DNA of 47,623 nucleotides from Acidimicrobiaceae bacterium (GTDB taxonomy: Bacteria > Actinomycetota > Acidimicrobiia > Acidimicrobiales > Poriferisodalaceae). The notes beneath the pieces are model-generated. The model was not told where the DNA came from. It was given only the letters and a program-made list of their open reading frames with translations, and did not search any database. Position numbers and translations under genes: made by a program. Of this stretch, positions 33,833 through 42,769 are shown one piece after another; the first letter of the stretch is position 1, and each line of letters starts with the position of its first letter. The stretch spans positions 12,330 to 59,952 of the forward strand of contig PBHE01000005.1 of the NCBI GenBank assembly GCA_002719335.1. Reading direction: 5' to 3'.

Positions 33833-34725
33833 TATTTCAACTTTCGTCGGTACCGACCTACGGGGCAGACGCGCATGCACTCAAAGCACTGGGAGACGCT
33901 CTCCTTGTACCTGCCGATCGAGGACATGTTTCTTCGAAAATCGTCCGAGTAGATAAGTTCGCGTCGTTCGTCCGCGTCATCGATTCCAGTCAAAATCTCG
34001 ACCTGCTTGATGTGTCCCCGTATTCCGAAGTTCATGGCGCGGGTAGAACAACGTTCTCGGTCGAAGAAACTGCTCGTGATCTCACCGTCTTCAATCGTGG
34101 CGTCGATGCAACCGCCTTCATCGGCCGGGCACACCGCCATGCAAGGTGTTTTCCCTTCCATCTCGTACATGCGCACACATGACCGAGCGGGGCACACATT
34201 CTCTTCGAGTTGGTGATCCGGCGTCAGCCGCATAGTGGTGATAGCAGCCGCAAAGAACATAATCCCATAGGTCGGGTTAAGAATGATGTTTGCGGCTATG
34301 GACCTGGTGCCTAGCCCGGCTAACACGGCTGAAAGCATCATGCTCAGCGGCGGTTGTTGCCCAGAAGTAGGCAAGGCTGGGGCGTGCATAGCTAAATAGC
34401 CATGAGTTCGTTCTATATGTTCAGCAATAACGATCGATGCAACGTTTTCGCGAAAGTCGTAGCCGGTGATCTCCATCAATCGTCGATTGGGGCTTTGCCA
34501 GGCCGCATTTGTTGGGCCAAGGGACGCGGACACGACGACGCTCTGGGCACCTGGAAGAAAATCTTCTGGCCTGTGTCCTACCGGGACATACTCGTTGAAC
34601 GCATCTGCCGCAGCGACGCCGACAAGCGTTGCCCCGGCGGTTATCCCAACTTGTTTGATGGCGTTTGTTACGACCTCTAGGTCGCCGGGGTCAGTCGCTT
34701 CGACTTCCCCCTCAACTGTCGTCAT
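33832..34725 (-). CDS. QueG-like double iron-sulfur protein, copy A
   Basis: 297 aa, with AGGGGA near the ATG. The N-terminal region (about residues 20-120) is followed by GLGTRSIAANIILNPTYGIMFF, the motif near the corrinoid/iron-sulfur domain of QueG and reductive dehalogenases. Cysteines at 178, 183, 195, 199, 206, 226, 280, 283 and 287 include TPCMAVCPADEGGC and QCFECMRVCPVG (CxxCxxxCP). First gene of a three-gene coupled unit. It may carry electrons or bind cobalamin; corrinoid residues cannot be judged by eye. Confidence 0.75.
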   Translation of the reverse strand: MTTVEGEVEATDPGDLEVVTNAIKQVGITAGATLVGVAAADAFNEYVPVGHRPEDFLPGAQSVVVSASLGPTNAAWQSPNRRLMEITGYDFRENVASIVIAEHIERTHGYLAMHAPALPTSGQQPPLSMMLSAVLAGLGTRSIAANIILNPTYGIMFFAAAITTMRLTPDHQLEENVCPARSCVRMYEMEGKTPCMAVCPADEGGCIDATIEDGEITSSFFDRERCSTRAMNFGIRGHIKQVEILTGIDDADERRELIYSDDFRRNMSSIGRYKESVSQCFECMRVCPVGRYRRKLK

Positions 34726-34863
34726 AAGTCCCCTAATGTTGGGCTCCCCAAGAGCACCTCGTTAAACGTCCATTTTAATCAAATGTGCGGTGCGCGTGTT
34801 ACTGCTACCCGCTGCCTGAACTGATTTGTGAAGCGTCCTGGAGCAAGTGCTCACATCGGAGCG

Positions 34864-35655
34864 CTACTTCGTTCTTCCATAGAAGGTTTCAAGTGCCGAC
34901 GCCGATAGCCCGACACCGGGCTCATCGTTGTAGGCAAACACTGCCAGGACACGGGTTACCGAACCTTCCGTCGGCGTCACCCGATGCAAAGCATTTCGAC
35001 CCCGAAAAAGCACTAGATCACCCGGATCAAAGTTGAGTTGGGAGATATTCTCAGCACCGTTAAGAACTGCGTCAACTCGGTCGAAAGCCATTTCCCCAGT
35101 ATCTGAGTCACGGACTTCTGGCACGTACTCAAAAATTCCGCCGCTTTGGGGCTGTTGAAGCAACGTAGTCACCGCGAATGATGAGTTGTCGAAGTGCCAT
35201 CCAAGCTCGCGTCCTCTCGGCGCGTAGTGAACGTTGATGGATGAAAAGCTATCCGCATAGGGATACACAGCTTCCACACCAAGTAACGCGCAAAGGAATG
35301 CTCGAAATCGATCATCTTCATACACATCGCGTAACGGAGAGTCCATAGATATTTGATCATCAGCGATAAGACCCTTGCTGCTCACGAGTTGGCGATTAAA
35401 CGCATGATCATCGGAAAATTGTGGGTCTTGGGGGGTGAGATAGACGTTGTGAGTCGAGTTCGCATAGAAAGCTTCTCCTTGGCGAGCCACAGATTCAGCA
35501 ACGACACGACTTATGAATTTGGACCTGAAAAACCCTCGGAGAACTAAAGCGCCAGAATTATTGAACTCCGACAGTGCCTGATTTCTATAGTCCAGGTCGC
35601 TGATCGGGTGTCGCTTCCAGTCAATCCAGGCATCAGCCAGCGGTCCGGAAATCAT
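34864..35655 (-). CDS. 2-oxoglutarate/Fe(II) oxygenase (PhyH-like)
   Basis: 263 aa. The double-stranded beta-helix facial triad is visible: H154 and D156 (GWHFDNSS) and H224 (NALHRVTP), with R235 as the likely 2-oxoglutarate salt-bridge residue. The N-terminus (ALSEFNNSGALVLRGFF) is typical of phytanoyl-CoA dioxygenase-like enzymes. It would hydroxylate a small substrate or free/CoA acid. It follows the Rieske oxygenase by 44 bases, so the two probably act together. Confidence 0.8.
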   Translation of the reverse strand: MISGPLADAWIDWKRHPISDLDYRNQALSEFNNSGALVLRGFFRSKFISRVVAESVARQGEAFYANSTHNVYLTPQDPQFSDDHAFNRQLVSSKGLIADDQISMDSPLRDVYEDDRFRAFLCALLGVEAVYPYADSFSSINVHYAPRGRELGWHFDNSSFAVTTLLQQPQSGGIFEYVPEVRDSDTGEMAFDRVDAVLNGAENISQLNFDPGDLVLFRGRNALHRVTPTEGSVTRVLAVFAYNDEPGVGLSASALETFYGRTK

Positions 35656-35699
35656 CGCCCCACGACGCTACTGCCAAACGGTAACGATCGTTGACCTCG

Positions 35700-36857
35700 T
35701 TAATTCGAGTCACCATCAGGGCAACGATCGAGGCCTTCGAAGCGATCCGCCAACATGTTGTAGAAGCGATGCAAAGATGCCTCATAACGCGGAGACAGAC
35801 GCCCACCGCCAAATCGACCCCTGTCAATGCCCCTTTGAGCTTTCTGACAGATCTCAATGTCCTGATCGTTCACCAAAGCCCAAAAGTCGACCAATCGATC
35901 TAGATCTAGGGGGCTCGGATCGTGAGGGGTTGACCAACTTATGTGTTCGCGACTCCTGCCCACTCCGAGAGGCTCAAGCAGAAATGTGCATGTGTGATTT
36001 GGTAGAACCGTCAGCATCACGTTGGGGAACAGGGCAATGTGACGGCCGCTCTCGGCATCAGAGGCGGACAGACCAGTCGCGTTGGGTAACGTCGTCCACT
36101 CGCCGTTCTCACCTGCCGAAACGGGGGTTGTAGTTTGGCCGCAGTATCGGCCCGGTCCCTGAAATCGATAATGGTCATCGACCCGGCTGACCTTAGCCAG
36201 CTCGGGGTGAACCCAAGCTAGGTGGTAGTACTCTTGAAAATTTTCTGTAAGCAGTTTCCAATCTGCTTCGACCGTGTACGCGGCGGTTTTGCGAACTGCG
36301 TATCGTTCGAGTGCATAGCCGGCGAGTCGCTCTTCTAGATCCCCAAACCAACTCGTGAGGTCCGGGACGTCAGAGTTCAGGCTGACCCAAACGACGTTTA
36401 CGAACTCGCCAACGCACACCGAACGAAGACCAAAATCATCTAATTCGAAGTTCTCCACTAGTTCTTTCTCGAAAAGTGGGGTGGCAATAAGCCTGCCCTC
36501 GAGATCAAACGTCCAACGGTGATACGGGCATCGTAAAACGGTCCCGATCTCTCCGTCTTGCTCGACGAGTTCAGTCCCTCTATGTGAGCACGAATTGAAG
36601 TAGGCGCGAAGTTCACCTTGATCGTTGCGGGTAATGATGATTGAGGTGCCGGCGATTTCGCGAACAACGACGCGCCCTACTGGAACCTCGTCGACCATAG
36701 CCACACCGCACCAACCTTTACCGAAGATCGCGGCTCGTTCTTGCGCGTGGTAATCGGGGTCCGTGTACGCCTCTGGAGGCAACGTGGTCGAATTGGCCAC
36801 ATCTTCGCGAATGTTTGCCCAGGCCTCCGGCCGGCTCCAGTCTTTCACCGAAGACAA
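35700..36857 (-). CDS. Rieske non-heme iron oxygenase (alpha subunit)
   Basis: 385 aa. The Rieske [2Fe-2S] ligands are C90, H92 (FNSCSHRG) and C110, H113 (LRCPYHRWTF). The mononuclear iron site has H212 and H217 in NFQEYYHLAWVHPEL, with the acidic ligand in the C-terminal LVNDQDIEICQKAQ segment. The layout resembles choline/glycine-betaine/stachydrine-type or aryl dioxygenases. No ferredoxin or reductase gene lies in the block, so electrons must come from elsewhere. The start may be TTG 36857 or GTG 36848. Confidence 0.87.
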   Translation of the reverse strand: MSSVKDWSRPEAWANIREDVANSTTLPPEAYTDPDYHAQERAAIFGKGWCGVAMVDEVPVGRVVVREIAGTSIIITRNDQGELRAYFNSCSHRGTELVEQDGEIGTVLRCPYHRWTFDLEGRLIATPLFEKELVENFELDDFGLRSVCVGEFVNVVWVSLNSDVPDLTSWFGDLEERLAGYALERYAVRKTAAYTVEADWKLLTENFQEYYHLAWVHPELAKVSRVDDHYRFQGPGRYCGQTTTPVSAGENGEWTTLPNATGLSASDAESGRHIALFPNVMLTVLPNHTCTFLLEPLGVGRSREHISWSTPHDPSPLDLDRLVDFWALVNDQDIEICQKAQRGIDRGRFGGGRLSPRYEASLHRFYNMLADRFEGLDRCPDGDSN

Positions 36858-37006
36858 ATCTTAGATCTCTGACTGCGTTCGCGTCACCAGTTGGCAGTCA
36901 ACCTACGAGCATCAACGCGAACCGAACTTCATATTTAACAGCAATGAAGATGTCCTTTCGCTTGCCGTCAACACGACTGCAGCCACTAGAGGGGTCATCG
37001 GCTTGC

Positions 37007-37012
37007 TACCGT
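37007..37012 (+). promoter_or_regulatory. Leaderless -10 box (TACCGT)
   Basis: TACCGT followed by 6 nt and ATG 37019; it sets the MOSC start far inside the longest open frame (from 36815). Confidence 0.5.
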
Positions 37013-37018
37013 CGGACC

Positions 37019-37894
37019 ATGAGTGAAATACGAGTCGAGGAAATTCACATTCACCCAGTGAAGTCGTGTCGCCGCATCGAAGTAGACGAAATTGAAATCG
37101 TGGCCACTGGGTTAGCCCACGATCGTGAGTGGCAGATAGTCGACGCTGAGGGCGTCTGCGTAACTCAGCGCAAACATGCGTCCCTCGCAACGATAAAGAC
37201 TGCCTTGGATGGCGACACGGTTGTTTTGTCAGCACCACAACACGGCTCGACGACCTTAAGTCGCGACGGTGCGCCACCGGTAACGGTGTTGCCGCTGGTA
37301 GGGAGAAGACCTGTTAATGGCATCGACGCCGGGGACGAGGCAGCAGCCTGGATCTCAGATTTTCTCGACGATAAACACCGCTTCGCGGCCGTCACCGATG
37401 ATTCAAACCACCGTGCCCCTTCTTCAATCGACGTATTCGAACAACCGCTATCCTTCGTTGACCTCGCTCCGGTCCTATTGGCAAATTCTGCATCGTTGAG
37501 ATGGCTGCAAGAACGAGCAGTCGAACCATTCGGAATGGATCGGTTCCGTGCCAATGTGATCGTGGACGCCAGCGACCCTTGGGTCGAAGACACTTGGCAC
37601 GAAATGACTATCGGTTCTGTCACGATGACCGCGGAGCTTCCGTGGCCGCGCTGCGCGATTCCACAGATCGATCAAGACTCCGGCGAACGACATCGTGAAC
37701 CTGCCGTGGCACTCCGCGCCTACCGCTGGTGTAGCGAAGCGTCAACCCTTGAGGGCAACTTGCGTTCAATGATGGAAGGCAACGGCGTGTTCGGTATGGG
37801 CTGTCGAATTGGCCCCGCGGGCGCGATCCTCGCGGTTGGCGACGTCCTGACTGTGCAATCACTCCAAGACCCAATACTGGCGCCGCCAACCTGA
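37019..37894 (+). CDS. MOSC-domain protein (YcbX-like)
   Basis: 291 aa. VEEIHIHPVKSCRRIEVDEIEIVATGLAHDREWQIVDAEG is the N-terminal beta-barrel of MOSC proteins, and the C-terminal MOSC domain shows FRANVIVDASDPWVEDTW and a Cys in WPRCAIPQID, the candidate molybdenum-binding Cys. Such proteins (YcbX, mARC) reduce N-hydroxylated compounds using molybdenum cofactor. No iron-sulfur domain is fused, unlike YcbX. Divergent from the Rieske gene. Confidence 0.84.
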   Translation: MSEIRVEEIHIHPVKSCRRIEVDEIEIVATGLAHDREWQIVDAEGVCVTQRKHASLATIKTALDGDTVVLSAPQHGSTTLSRDGAPPVTVLPLVGRRPVNGIDAGDEAAAWISDFLDDKHRFAAVTDDSNHRAPSSIDVFEQPLSFVDLAPVLLANSASLRWLQERAVEPFGMDRFRANVIVDASDPWVEDTWHEMTIGSVTMTAELPWPRCAIPQIDQDSGERHREPAVALRAYRWCSEASTLEGNLRSMMEGNGVFGMGCRIGPAGAILAVGDVLTVQSLQDPILAPPT

Positions 37895-37896
37895 CA

Positions 37897-37918
37897 ATCG
37901 GGGTAAAGGAGTACCGAT
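37897..37918. terminator. Hairpin between convergent genes
   Basis: ATCGG (37897-37901) pairs with CCGAT (37914-37918) in the 23 bases between the convergent MOSC and amidohydrolase stops. A short, weak stem. Confidence 0.35.
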
Positions 37919-39300
37919 CAGGGCCTTGAGAACGGTCGTCGAGGAACTAGAAGGCCACGGCCGGGAATGCCATCCACTGATGACCCTTCAGCAACGATTT
38001 CTCCCCTGCTGATAGTGAATTTGGGCCAACCTGTAATTTCCCAGCCGTCATAAGGTGAGTACCCCGAAGCCGAATGCATGTTGGCCCCGTCGATGACACG
38101 TGTTTCGGTGGGGTCCAAAACGACCACATCAGCGTCGGAGCCCGGCGCTATGCATCCTTTTTGTGGGTACATGCCAAACAGCTTGGCGGGGTTGCTGCTA
38201 GTAACTTCAACGAATCTGGCTAACGAAATTCGATTACGAGCTACGCCCAACGACCAGAGCATTGGCATGCTGGTTTCTAGCTCAGCCATACCCTGACGCA
38301 ATTCTGATGGACCCAGATTCGGATCTAGCTTTTGCTCCAAGGTCCATGGGGCGTGATCAGTAGCGACCGTGCTTACCGTCCCGTCGGCAACTCCTGCCCA
38401 CAAAGCATCACGGTCTTGTTCTTCTCTCAGTGGTGGTGCGCCTGCGTATTTCGCGCCGTCAGGCTCATCGAAACGAGACCGTTCAAGGTGGAGGTAGATC
38501 GGTCGTGTCTCGACGTAGAGGGGAAGTCCCCGTGCCCGGGCGCCTCGGCAGGTATCGAGCGCTGCTTGGCTTGATAGGTGAACTATGTAGGTGGCTGCGC
38601 CACTGATTTCACAAAATCCGACCGCCCGTTCAGTCGCGATTCGTTCCGCTACAACCGGCCGCGTCTCGGGATAATGCCGATGTTCCGTTAGGCCCGCTTC
38701 GCGCACTAATTCACCACAACAACCCATGAGAGCCGCGTCCTCGCAATGTAAGAGCACTACTGATCCCACTGCTGCAGCTACGCGCATCGCTCTAAGGAAT
38801 TCTTCCACGTTGCGATCGAAACGTTTAAAAGAGAGAAAAATTTTGATACTGGGATGCCCGGATGCGGCTAACTCGGGAATCTGAGCCATTGCCGTTTCGT
38901 CAGGGTCCAACAGAACCGGGTGTTGAAAAAAGTCCGCTAAGGAGTTGGCTTGCGCGTCGTCGATATCACGCCGTAGGCCTTCAGCCATTTGTTCGCCCTT
39001 ACGGGGAAAGGACATGTTCCCCACTGTCGTTACACCGCCTGCCAACGCGGCGCGGCTACCGATCTCAAAATCGTCAGTCCAACTGTTGATGCCTGGGCCT
39101 GTTCGGGGTGGGGAAAGGTGGACATGGGCATCGACCCCACCTGGCAAGACAAACATTCCTTCGGCGTCGATCTCTCGCTTACCAGACATGATCCCGCCGA
39201 GTTGCACGATTCGACCACCATCGATTCCTATATCTGTGACAGAAGCGCCACTTGCTGTTGCGACGGTGCCGTGTTTGATGACTAAATCCATGTGTTCCAT
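37918..39300 (-). CDS. Hydantoinase/dihydropyrimidinase-like amidohydrolase
   Basis: 460 aa, ATG with GGAGG close upstream. Binuclear metal ligands: H59 and H61 (DAHVHLSP), carboxylated K153 (PSIKIFLSF), H185 (LLHCED), H241 (IVHLSS), and Asp in ATDHAPWT. Cyclic-amidohydrolase group: dihydropyrimidinase, hydantoinase or allantoinase, which opens a cyclic amide. It is divergent from a SDR-amidase-CoA-transferase operon, suggesting a shared pathway. Substrate unknown. Confidence 0.87.
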   Translation of the reverse strand: MEHMDLVIKHGTVATASGASVTDIGIDGGRIVQLGGIMSGKREIDAEGMFVLPGGVDAHVHLSPPRTGPGINSWTDDFEIGSRAALAGGVTTVGNMSFPRKGEQMAEGLRRDIDDAQANSLADFFQHPVLLDPDETAMAQIPELAASGHPSIKIFLSFKRFDRNVEEFLRAMRVAAAVGSVVLLHCEDAALMGCCGELVREAGLTEHRHYPETRPVVAERIATERAVGFCEISGAATYIVHLSSQAALDTCRGARARGLPLYVETRPIYLHLERSRFDEPDGAKYAGAPPLREEQDRDALWAGVADGTVSTVATDHAPWTLEQKLDPNLGPSELRQGMAELETSMPMLWSLGVARNRISLARFVEVTSSNPAKLFGMYPQKGCIAPGSDADVVVLDPTETRVIDGANMHSASGYSPYDGWEITGWPKFTISRGEIVAEGSSVDGIPGRGLLVPRRPFSRP

Positions 39301-39368
39301 TATCCTCCATCAGCCGACAATGAATCAGTGTGAACATCAAGCAAGAGAGTTCAGGTCGAAGTCGTAAC

Positions 39369-39374
39369 TAATCT
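39369..39374 (+). promoter_or_regulatory. Leaderless -10 box (TAATCT)
   Basis: TAATCT followed by 6 nt and ATG 39381. Confidence 0.5.
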
Positions 39375-39380
39375 GGCGAC

Positions 39381-40133
39381 ATGATGATGCTTGAGGGACG
39401 AGTCGCGTTGGTAACAGGTGCACAGCAAGGAATCGGCAAGGCCGTTGCCGAAGCGATGGGGCGTGAAGGTGCGTCGGTGGTGGTGCAGTATTTCGACGAC
39501 ATCGACGCTGCTAATGAAGTCGCTGCTTTAGTTCGTACTCACGGGCCGGACGCTGTCGTTGTGCAGGGCGATGTTGGGGTCCGGGGGGACTGCGAGGCTG
39601 CCCTACATGCAGGAAGAGAACTGGGCGGCGTCAATTTACTCGTCAATAATGCTGGGATCTTCCCACGCCGCTCATTCGTAGATATGAGCGATGATGATTG
39701 GAACAACGTTCAGAACGTGAACGTCGTGGGGGGATTTCGTTGTTTGCAGTTAATGGCACGTGATCTAATCACAGACGGGCGCCGGGGAACGGCTGTGAAC
39801 CTTTCGTCTGTCGCCTTTTTTCGTAATTCTGCTCAAGGTGCTCACTACGCAGCAAGCAAAGGAGCAATCATCGGATTTACCCGAGCAGTATCCACTGAAC
39901 TTGCGCCACATGGAATTCGAGTAAACGCTATCGCTCCCGGAATCGTCGACACGGCCCAACCTCGTGATGGGATGACCGAGCAACAAATTGCCACCGCTAG
40001 CGCTCTTGTACCCCTCGGCGCCATGGCCACCCCTGGTGAGATCGCCGACGTCGCGGTATTTCTTAGCTCTGATCTCTCTCGGCACATCACCGGCCAGACC
40101 CTTCAAGTCAATGGCGGCACGAACTTCAGTTGA
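39381..40133 (+). CDS. Short-chain dehydrogenase/reductase
   Basis: 250 aa classical SDR: TGAQQGIGKAV (cofactor glycine motif), LLVNNAGIFPRRS (NNAG), catalytic Ser in NLSSVAF, catalytic Tyr-Lys in GAHYAASKGAIIGF, and the C-terminal ITGQTLQVNGGTNFS. Close in plan to 3-oxoacyl-ACP reductases and glucose/ribitol dehydrogenases; Asp/Phe in the second strand (VQYFDDID) leaves NAD/NADP preference open. First gene of the plus-strand set; the amidase starts about 70 bases on. Confidence 0.88.
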   Translation: MMMLEGRVALVTGAQQGIGKAVAEAMGREGASVVVQYFDDIDAANEVAALVRTHGPDAVVVQGDVGVRGDCEAALHAGRELGGVNLLVNNAGIFPRRSFVDMSDDDWNNVQNVNVVGGFRCLQLMARDLITDGRRGTAVNLSSVAFFRNSAQGAHYAASKGAIIGFTRAVSTELAPHGIRVNAIAPGIVDTAQPRDGMTEQQIATASALVPLGAMATPGEIADVAVFLSSDLSRHITGQTLQVNGGTNFS

Positions 40134-40203
40134 TCGCGTCAACGCGAGACCGCCCTCGTTTGTTAATAAGCGGCAACGCGTCAGAGTGAGCCATGATGAG
40201 CAG

Positions 40204-41415
40204 GTGAGCACTCACCGTCACATAAAACAACAGCTAGATCGCATAACCGAGCGAGACGGGACCGTAAGGGCTTGGGTTCATCGCCATGAAGACGACGCGA
40301 TATTGGGTGCGCTAGCAACCGCGCCACCGGGGCCGCTGTCAGGCTGGACCCTCGGAGTGAAAGATGTCATCGATACTTTCGATCTCCCCACTGAACGCGG
40401 CTCTCCCATCTACGCCGGTCGCACCACTTTGAATGATGCCGCCTGTGTGGCCGTAGCCCGTGAGGCCGGTGCAGTTGTCATTGGCAAGACAGTGACCACC
40501 GAGTTCGCCCTATTCACTCCCAACGTCACGACAAATCCCCACAATCCCGAACACACTCCGGGTGGCAGCTCAAGCGGATCAGCCGCGGCAGTAGCCGACG
40601 GACAAGTCCGTGCGGCATTTGGGACCCAGACAGTGGGATCGGTGGTTCGACCAGCGGCCTATTGCGGCGTGGTGGGTTTCAAACCCACGCATCAGTTGGT
40701 ACCACTGACTGGCGTTGCGACTTTGTCTCACGCATTCGACACCGTCGGGTGGTTCACTCAAGGTGTGGATGATTGCGCCACGATGTTTTCAGCGCTTACT
40801 GGCACCAAAATATTAGCGGCCGAACAGCCGTTGCGGATTGGCCGCTACCGCTCACACCAATGGGATGCTGCAGCAGCTGAAACGGTCGAAGTGATGAATT
40901 CAGCATGTGATGCCCTGATCGAGCGCGACGCAGAAATAGTCGACCTCGACCCCCTCGCACACCTCGAATCAGTTTTCGAGGCGGCTAACACAATTCTTCA
41001 TTATGAGATCGTCAGGGTATTCGCCTGGGAACAAACCCACCATTACGAACTGATCACCGATCTTGCACGCAAGATGTTAGTCAGAGCCAAAGAAGTGACT
41101 CACAAGCAATATATCAAGGCTCATTTGACACTTATCGAGGCGAGACGCGAACACGACGAGTTCATGGCTATCAACGCTTTTGATGCCCTTTTGACACCAA
41201 GCACACCTGGTGAAGCACCCCCCATAAAGACCACAGGTGATTCGGTGTTTAATAGAGTTTGGACAGCACTCGGGGTGCCGGCCATTCACCTTCCATTAGG
41301 GATGGGTCCGACTGGACTTCCCCTGGGTGTCCAGTTGACAGGGCGGTCTTGGGGAGATGGTGACCTTCTCGCGTCCGCCGCCCTTAGTGAAGCAGCGTTC
41401 AATGGTGACACATGA
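40204..41415 (+). CDS. Amidase signature-family hydrolase
   Basis: 403 aa if started at GTG 40204; GTG 40186 is an alternative and neither has a strong ribosome site. The Ser-cisSer-Lys triad is visible: K53 in GVKDVID, cis-Ser in GGSSSGSAAA (about 122-126), nucleophile S146 in TVGSVVRP (the usual GGSIR is changed to VGSVVR). Hydrolyses an amide or carbamate, releasing ammonia. The ATGA overlap with the CoA-transferase couples them; it could remove a carbamoyl or amide group after ring opening. Confidence 0.85.
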   Translation: MSTHRHIKQQLDRITERDGTVRAWVHRHEDDAILGALATAPPGPLSGWTLGVKDVIDTFDLPTERGSPIYAGRTTLNDAACVAVAREAGAVVIGKTVTTEFALFTPNVTTNPHNPEHTPGGSSSGSAAAVADGQVRAAFGTQTVGSVVRPAAYCGVVGFKPTHQLVPLTGVATLSHAFDTVGWFTQGVDDCATMFSALTGTKILAAEQPLRIGRYRSHQWDAAAAETVEVMNSACDALIERDAEIVDLDPLAHLESVFEAANTILHYEIVRVFAWEQTHHYELITDLARKMLVRAKEVTHKQYIKAHLTLIEARREHDEFMAINAFDALLTPSTPGEAPPIKTTGDSVFNRVWTALGVPAIHLPLGMGPTGLPLGVQLTGRSWGDGDLLASAALSEAAFNGDT

Positions 41416-42599
41416 GTAAGTTGGCGCCGCTAGCAGGGATTCGCGTACTCGATGTTTCTAGTGTGTTGTCAGGGCCATTGGCGTCGATGTTGCTCGCTGA
41501 CTTGGGTGCCGAAGTCATCAAAGTAGAACCGCCAGCGGCCCCAGACTTCACTCGAAGCACGGGTGACGCCCACAACGCGATGACCGCTTACTTTTACAAC
41601 ACCAATCGCGGGAAAAGAGCAATCGCGGTCGATGGGCGGCAGCCAGCGGGTCAACGAATCTTGCGAGCGCTTGCAGATCAAGCTGATGTTGTGGTGCAGA
41701 ACCTGCGCCCAGGAAAGGCTGCAGGTATCGGACTCGACCCCAATGAGTGTCTACTTCGCAACCAGTCATTGATCTACGCCTCGATCAGCGGTTACGGCAG
41801 TGACGGCCCCAGCGCTTCAGAACCGGTGTACGACTACGTGATTCAAGCTGTTACCGGCATGGTCGACGTGCAACGCGATCCGATCACCGGCCTTACTGAA
41901 CTCACGCGACACTTTGTAGCGGACAAGATCACCTCGCACGCCACCTTCGAAGCAATTCTTGCTGCTTTGTTCGCCCGGGAACGCGATCCACAACGCCGAG
42001 GTCAACATGTCGAGGTCAGCATGCATGAGGCCAACTTGGCCTTTATCTGGCCCGACTCGATGATGCAGCACAGTCTGATCGAAGAGCCCGACGCGCCTAC
42101 CGTCTATCCCGGTGATTACTACCGGGTATATCCCACTAGCGACGGAGCAATAGTGGTGATGCCGCTCATGGGACCGCTAGACGGTATCTGCGCGGCGATC
42201 GGCAGCCCTGAACTCGCGACAGATCCTCGTTTTTCTGTCTTAGGGTCCGAACACTTGCACCAATTTCAAGACCTACTCGCCGAACAAATCGGTCATTGGA
42301 CCACTGAGGAAGCCCTAGCCGTCTTCAGTAGGCACGACGTCGCTGCCGGGCCAGTCGTTTCGCGGTCTGAGGTTCACCGGCATCCCCAGGCCGTCGCACG
42401 CGACTCAATTCCGGAGCACCAAGATCCCGTCATCGGCAGGATCCGCAGCGCCCGCCCTGCTTGGCGTCTTAGTGGCACCCCCGAGGTCCTCAATGAAGGA
42501 GCACCAAATTTCGGGGAACACACTGACGTCGTCCTTGCCGAACTTGGCTACAGCCCAGAAGAAATTGAGCATTTGCGTCAAGAAGGCTCAGTCGCGTAA
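41412..42599 (+). CDS. Family III (CaiB/Frc) CoA-transferase
   Basis: 395 aa. GIRVLDVSSVLSGPLASMLLADLGAEVIKVEPP is the universal N-terminus, followed by NRGKRAIAVDGR and VVQNLRPGKAAGIGLDP. The VADKITSHATFEAILAALFARERDP segment and HVEVSMHEANLAF complete the family. These interlocked dimers move CoA between acyl-CoA and free acids through a catalytic Asp. Coupled to the amidase by a four-base overlap, it would activate the acid formed in this pathway. Confidence 0.9.
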   Translation: MSKLAPLAGIRVLDVSSVLSGPLASMLLADLGAEVIKVEPPAAPDFTRSTGDAHNAMTAYFYNTNRGKRAIAVDGRQPAGQRILRALADQADVVVQNLRPGKAAGIGLDPNECLLRNQSLIYASISGYGSDGPSASEPVYDYVIQAVTGMVDVQRDPITGLTELTRHFVADKITSHATFEAILAALFARERDPQRRGQHVEVSMHEANLAFIWPDSMMQHSLIEEPDAPTVYPGDYYRVYPTSDGAIVVMPLMGPLDGICAAIGSPELATDPRFSVLGSEHLHQFQDLLAEQIGHWTTEEALAVFSRHDVAAGPVVSRSEVHRHPQAVARDSIPEHQDPVIGRIRSARPAWRLSGTPEVLNEGAPNFGEHTDVVLAELGYSPEEIEHLRQEGSVA

Positions 42600-42756
42600 C
42601 TCGAACAACTGGTTCGCATTATCAAACGGCCTGTAAACGGTGCGATCACTCGCATGTGGTCCTATGCGTTCAACGAACCCCAGTGAAATCACGATGCAGA
42701 TAGCGGACATCAACCTGGTACCCCCACCCAGCGAACAAGAGGAAGCCGGAACGGAA

Positions 42757-42762
42757 TACTCT
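42757..42762 (+). promoter_or_regulatory. Leaderless -10 box (TACTCT)
   Basis: TACTCT followed by 7 nt and ATG 42770. Confidence 0.4.
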
Positions 42763-42769
42763 ATTGGCA

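Noticed and set aside
36815-37018. Longer start for the MOSC gene
   Set aside because: The extra 68 residues are low-complexity and overlap the divergent Rieske gene start; the leaderless box marks ATG 37019.
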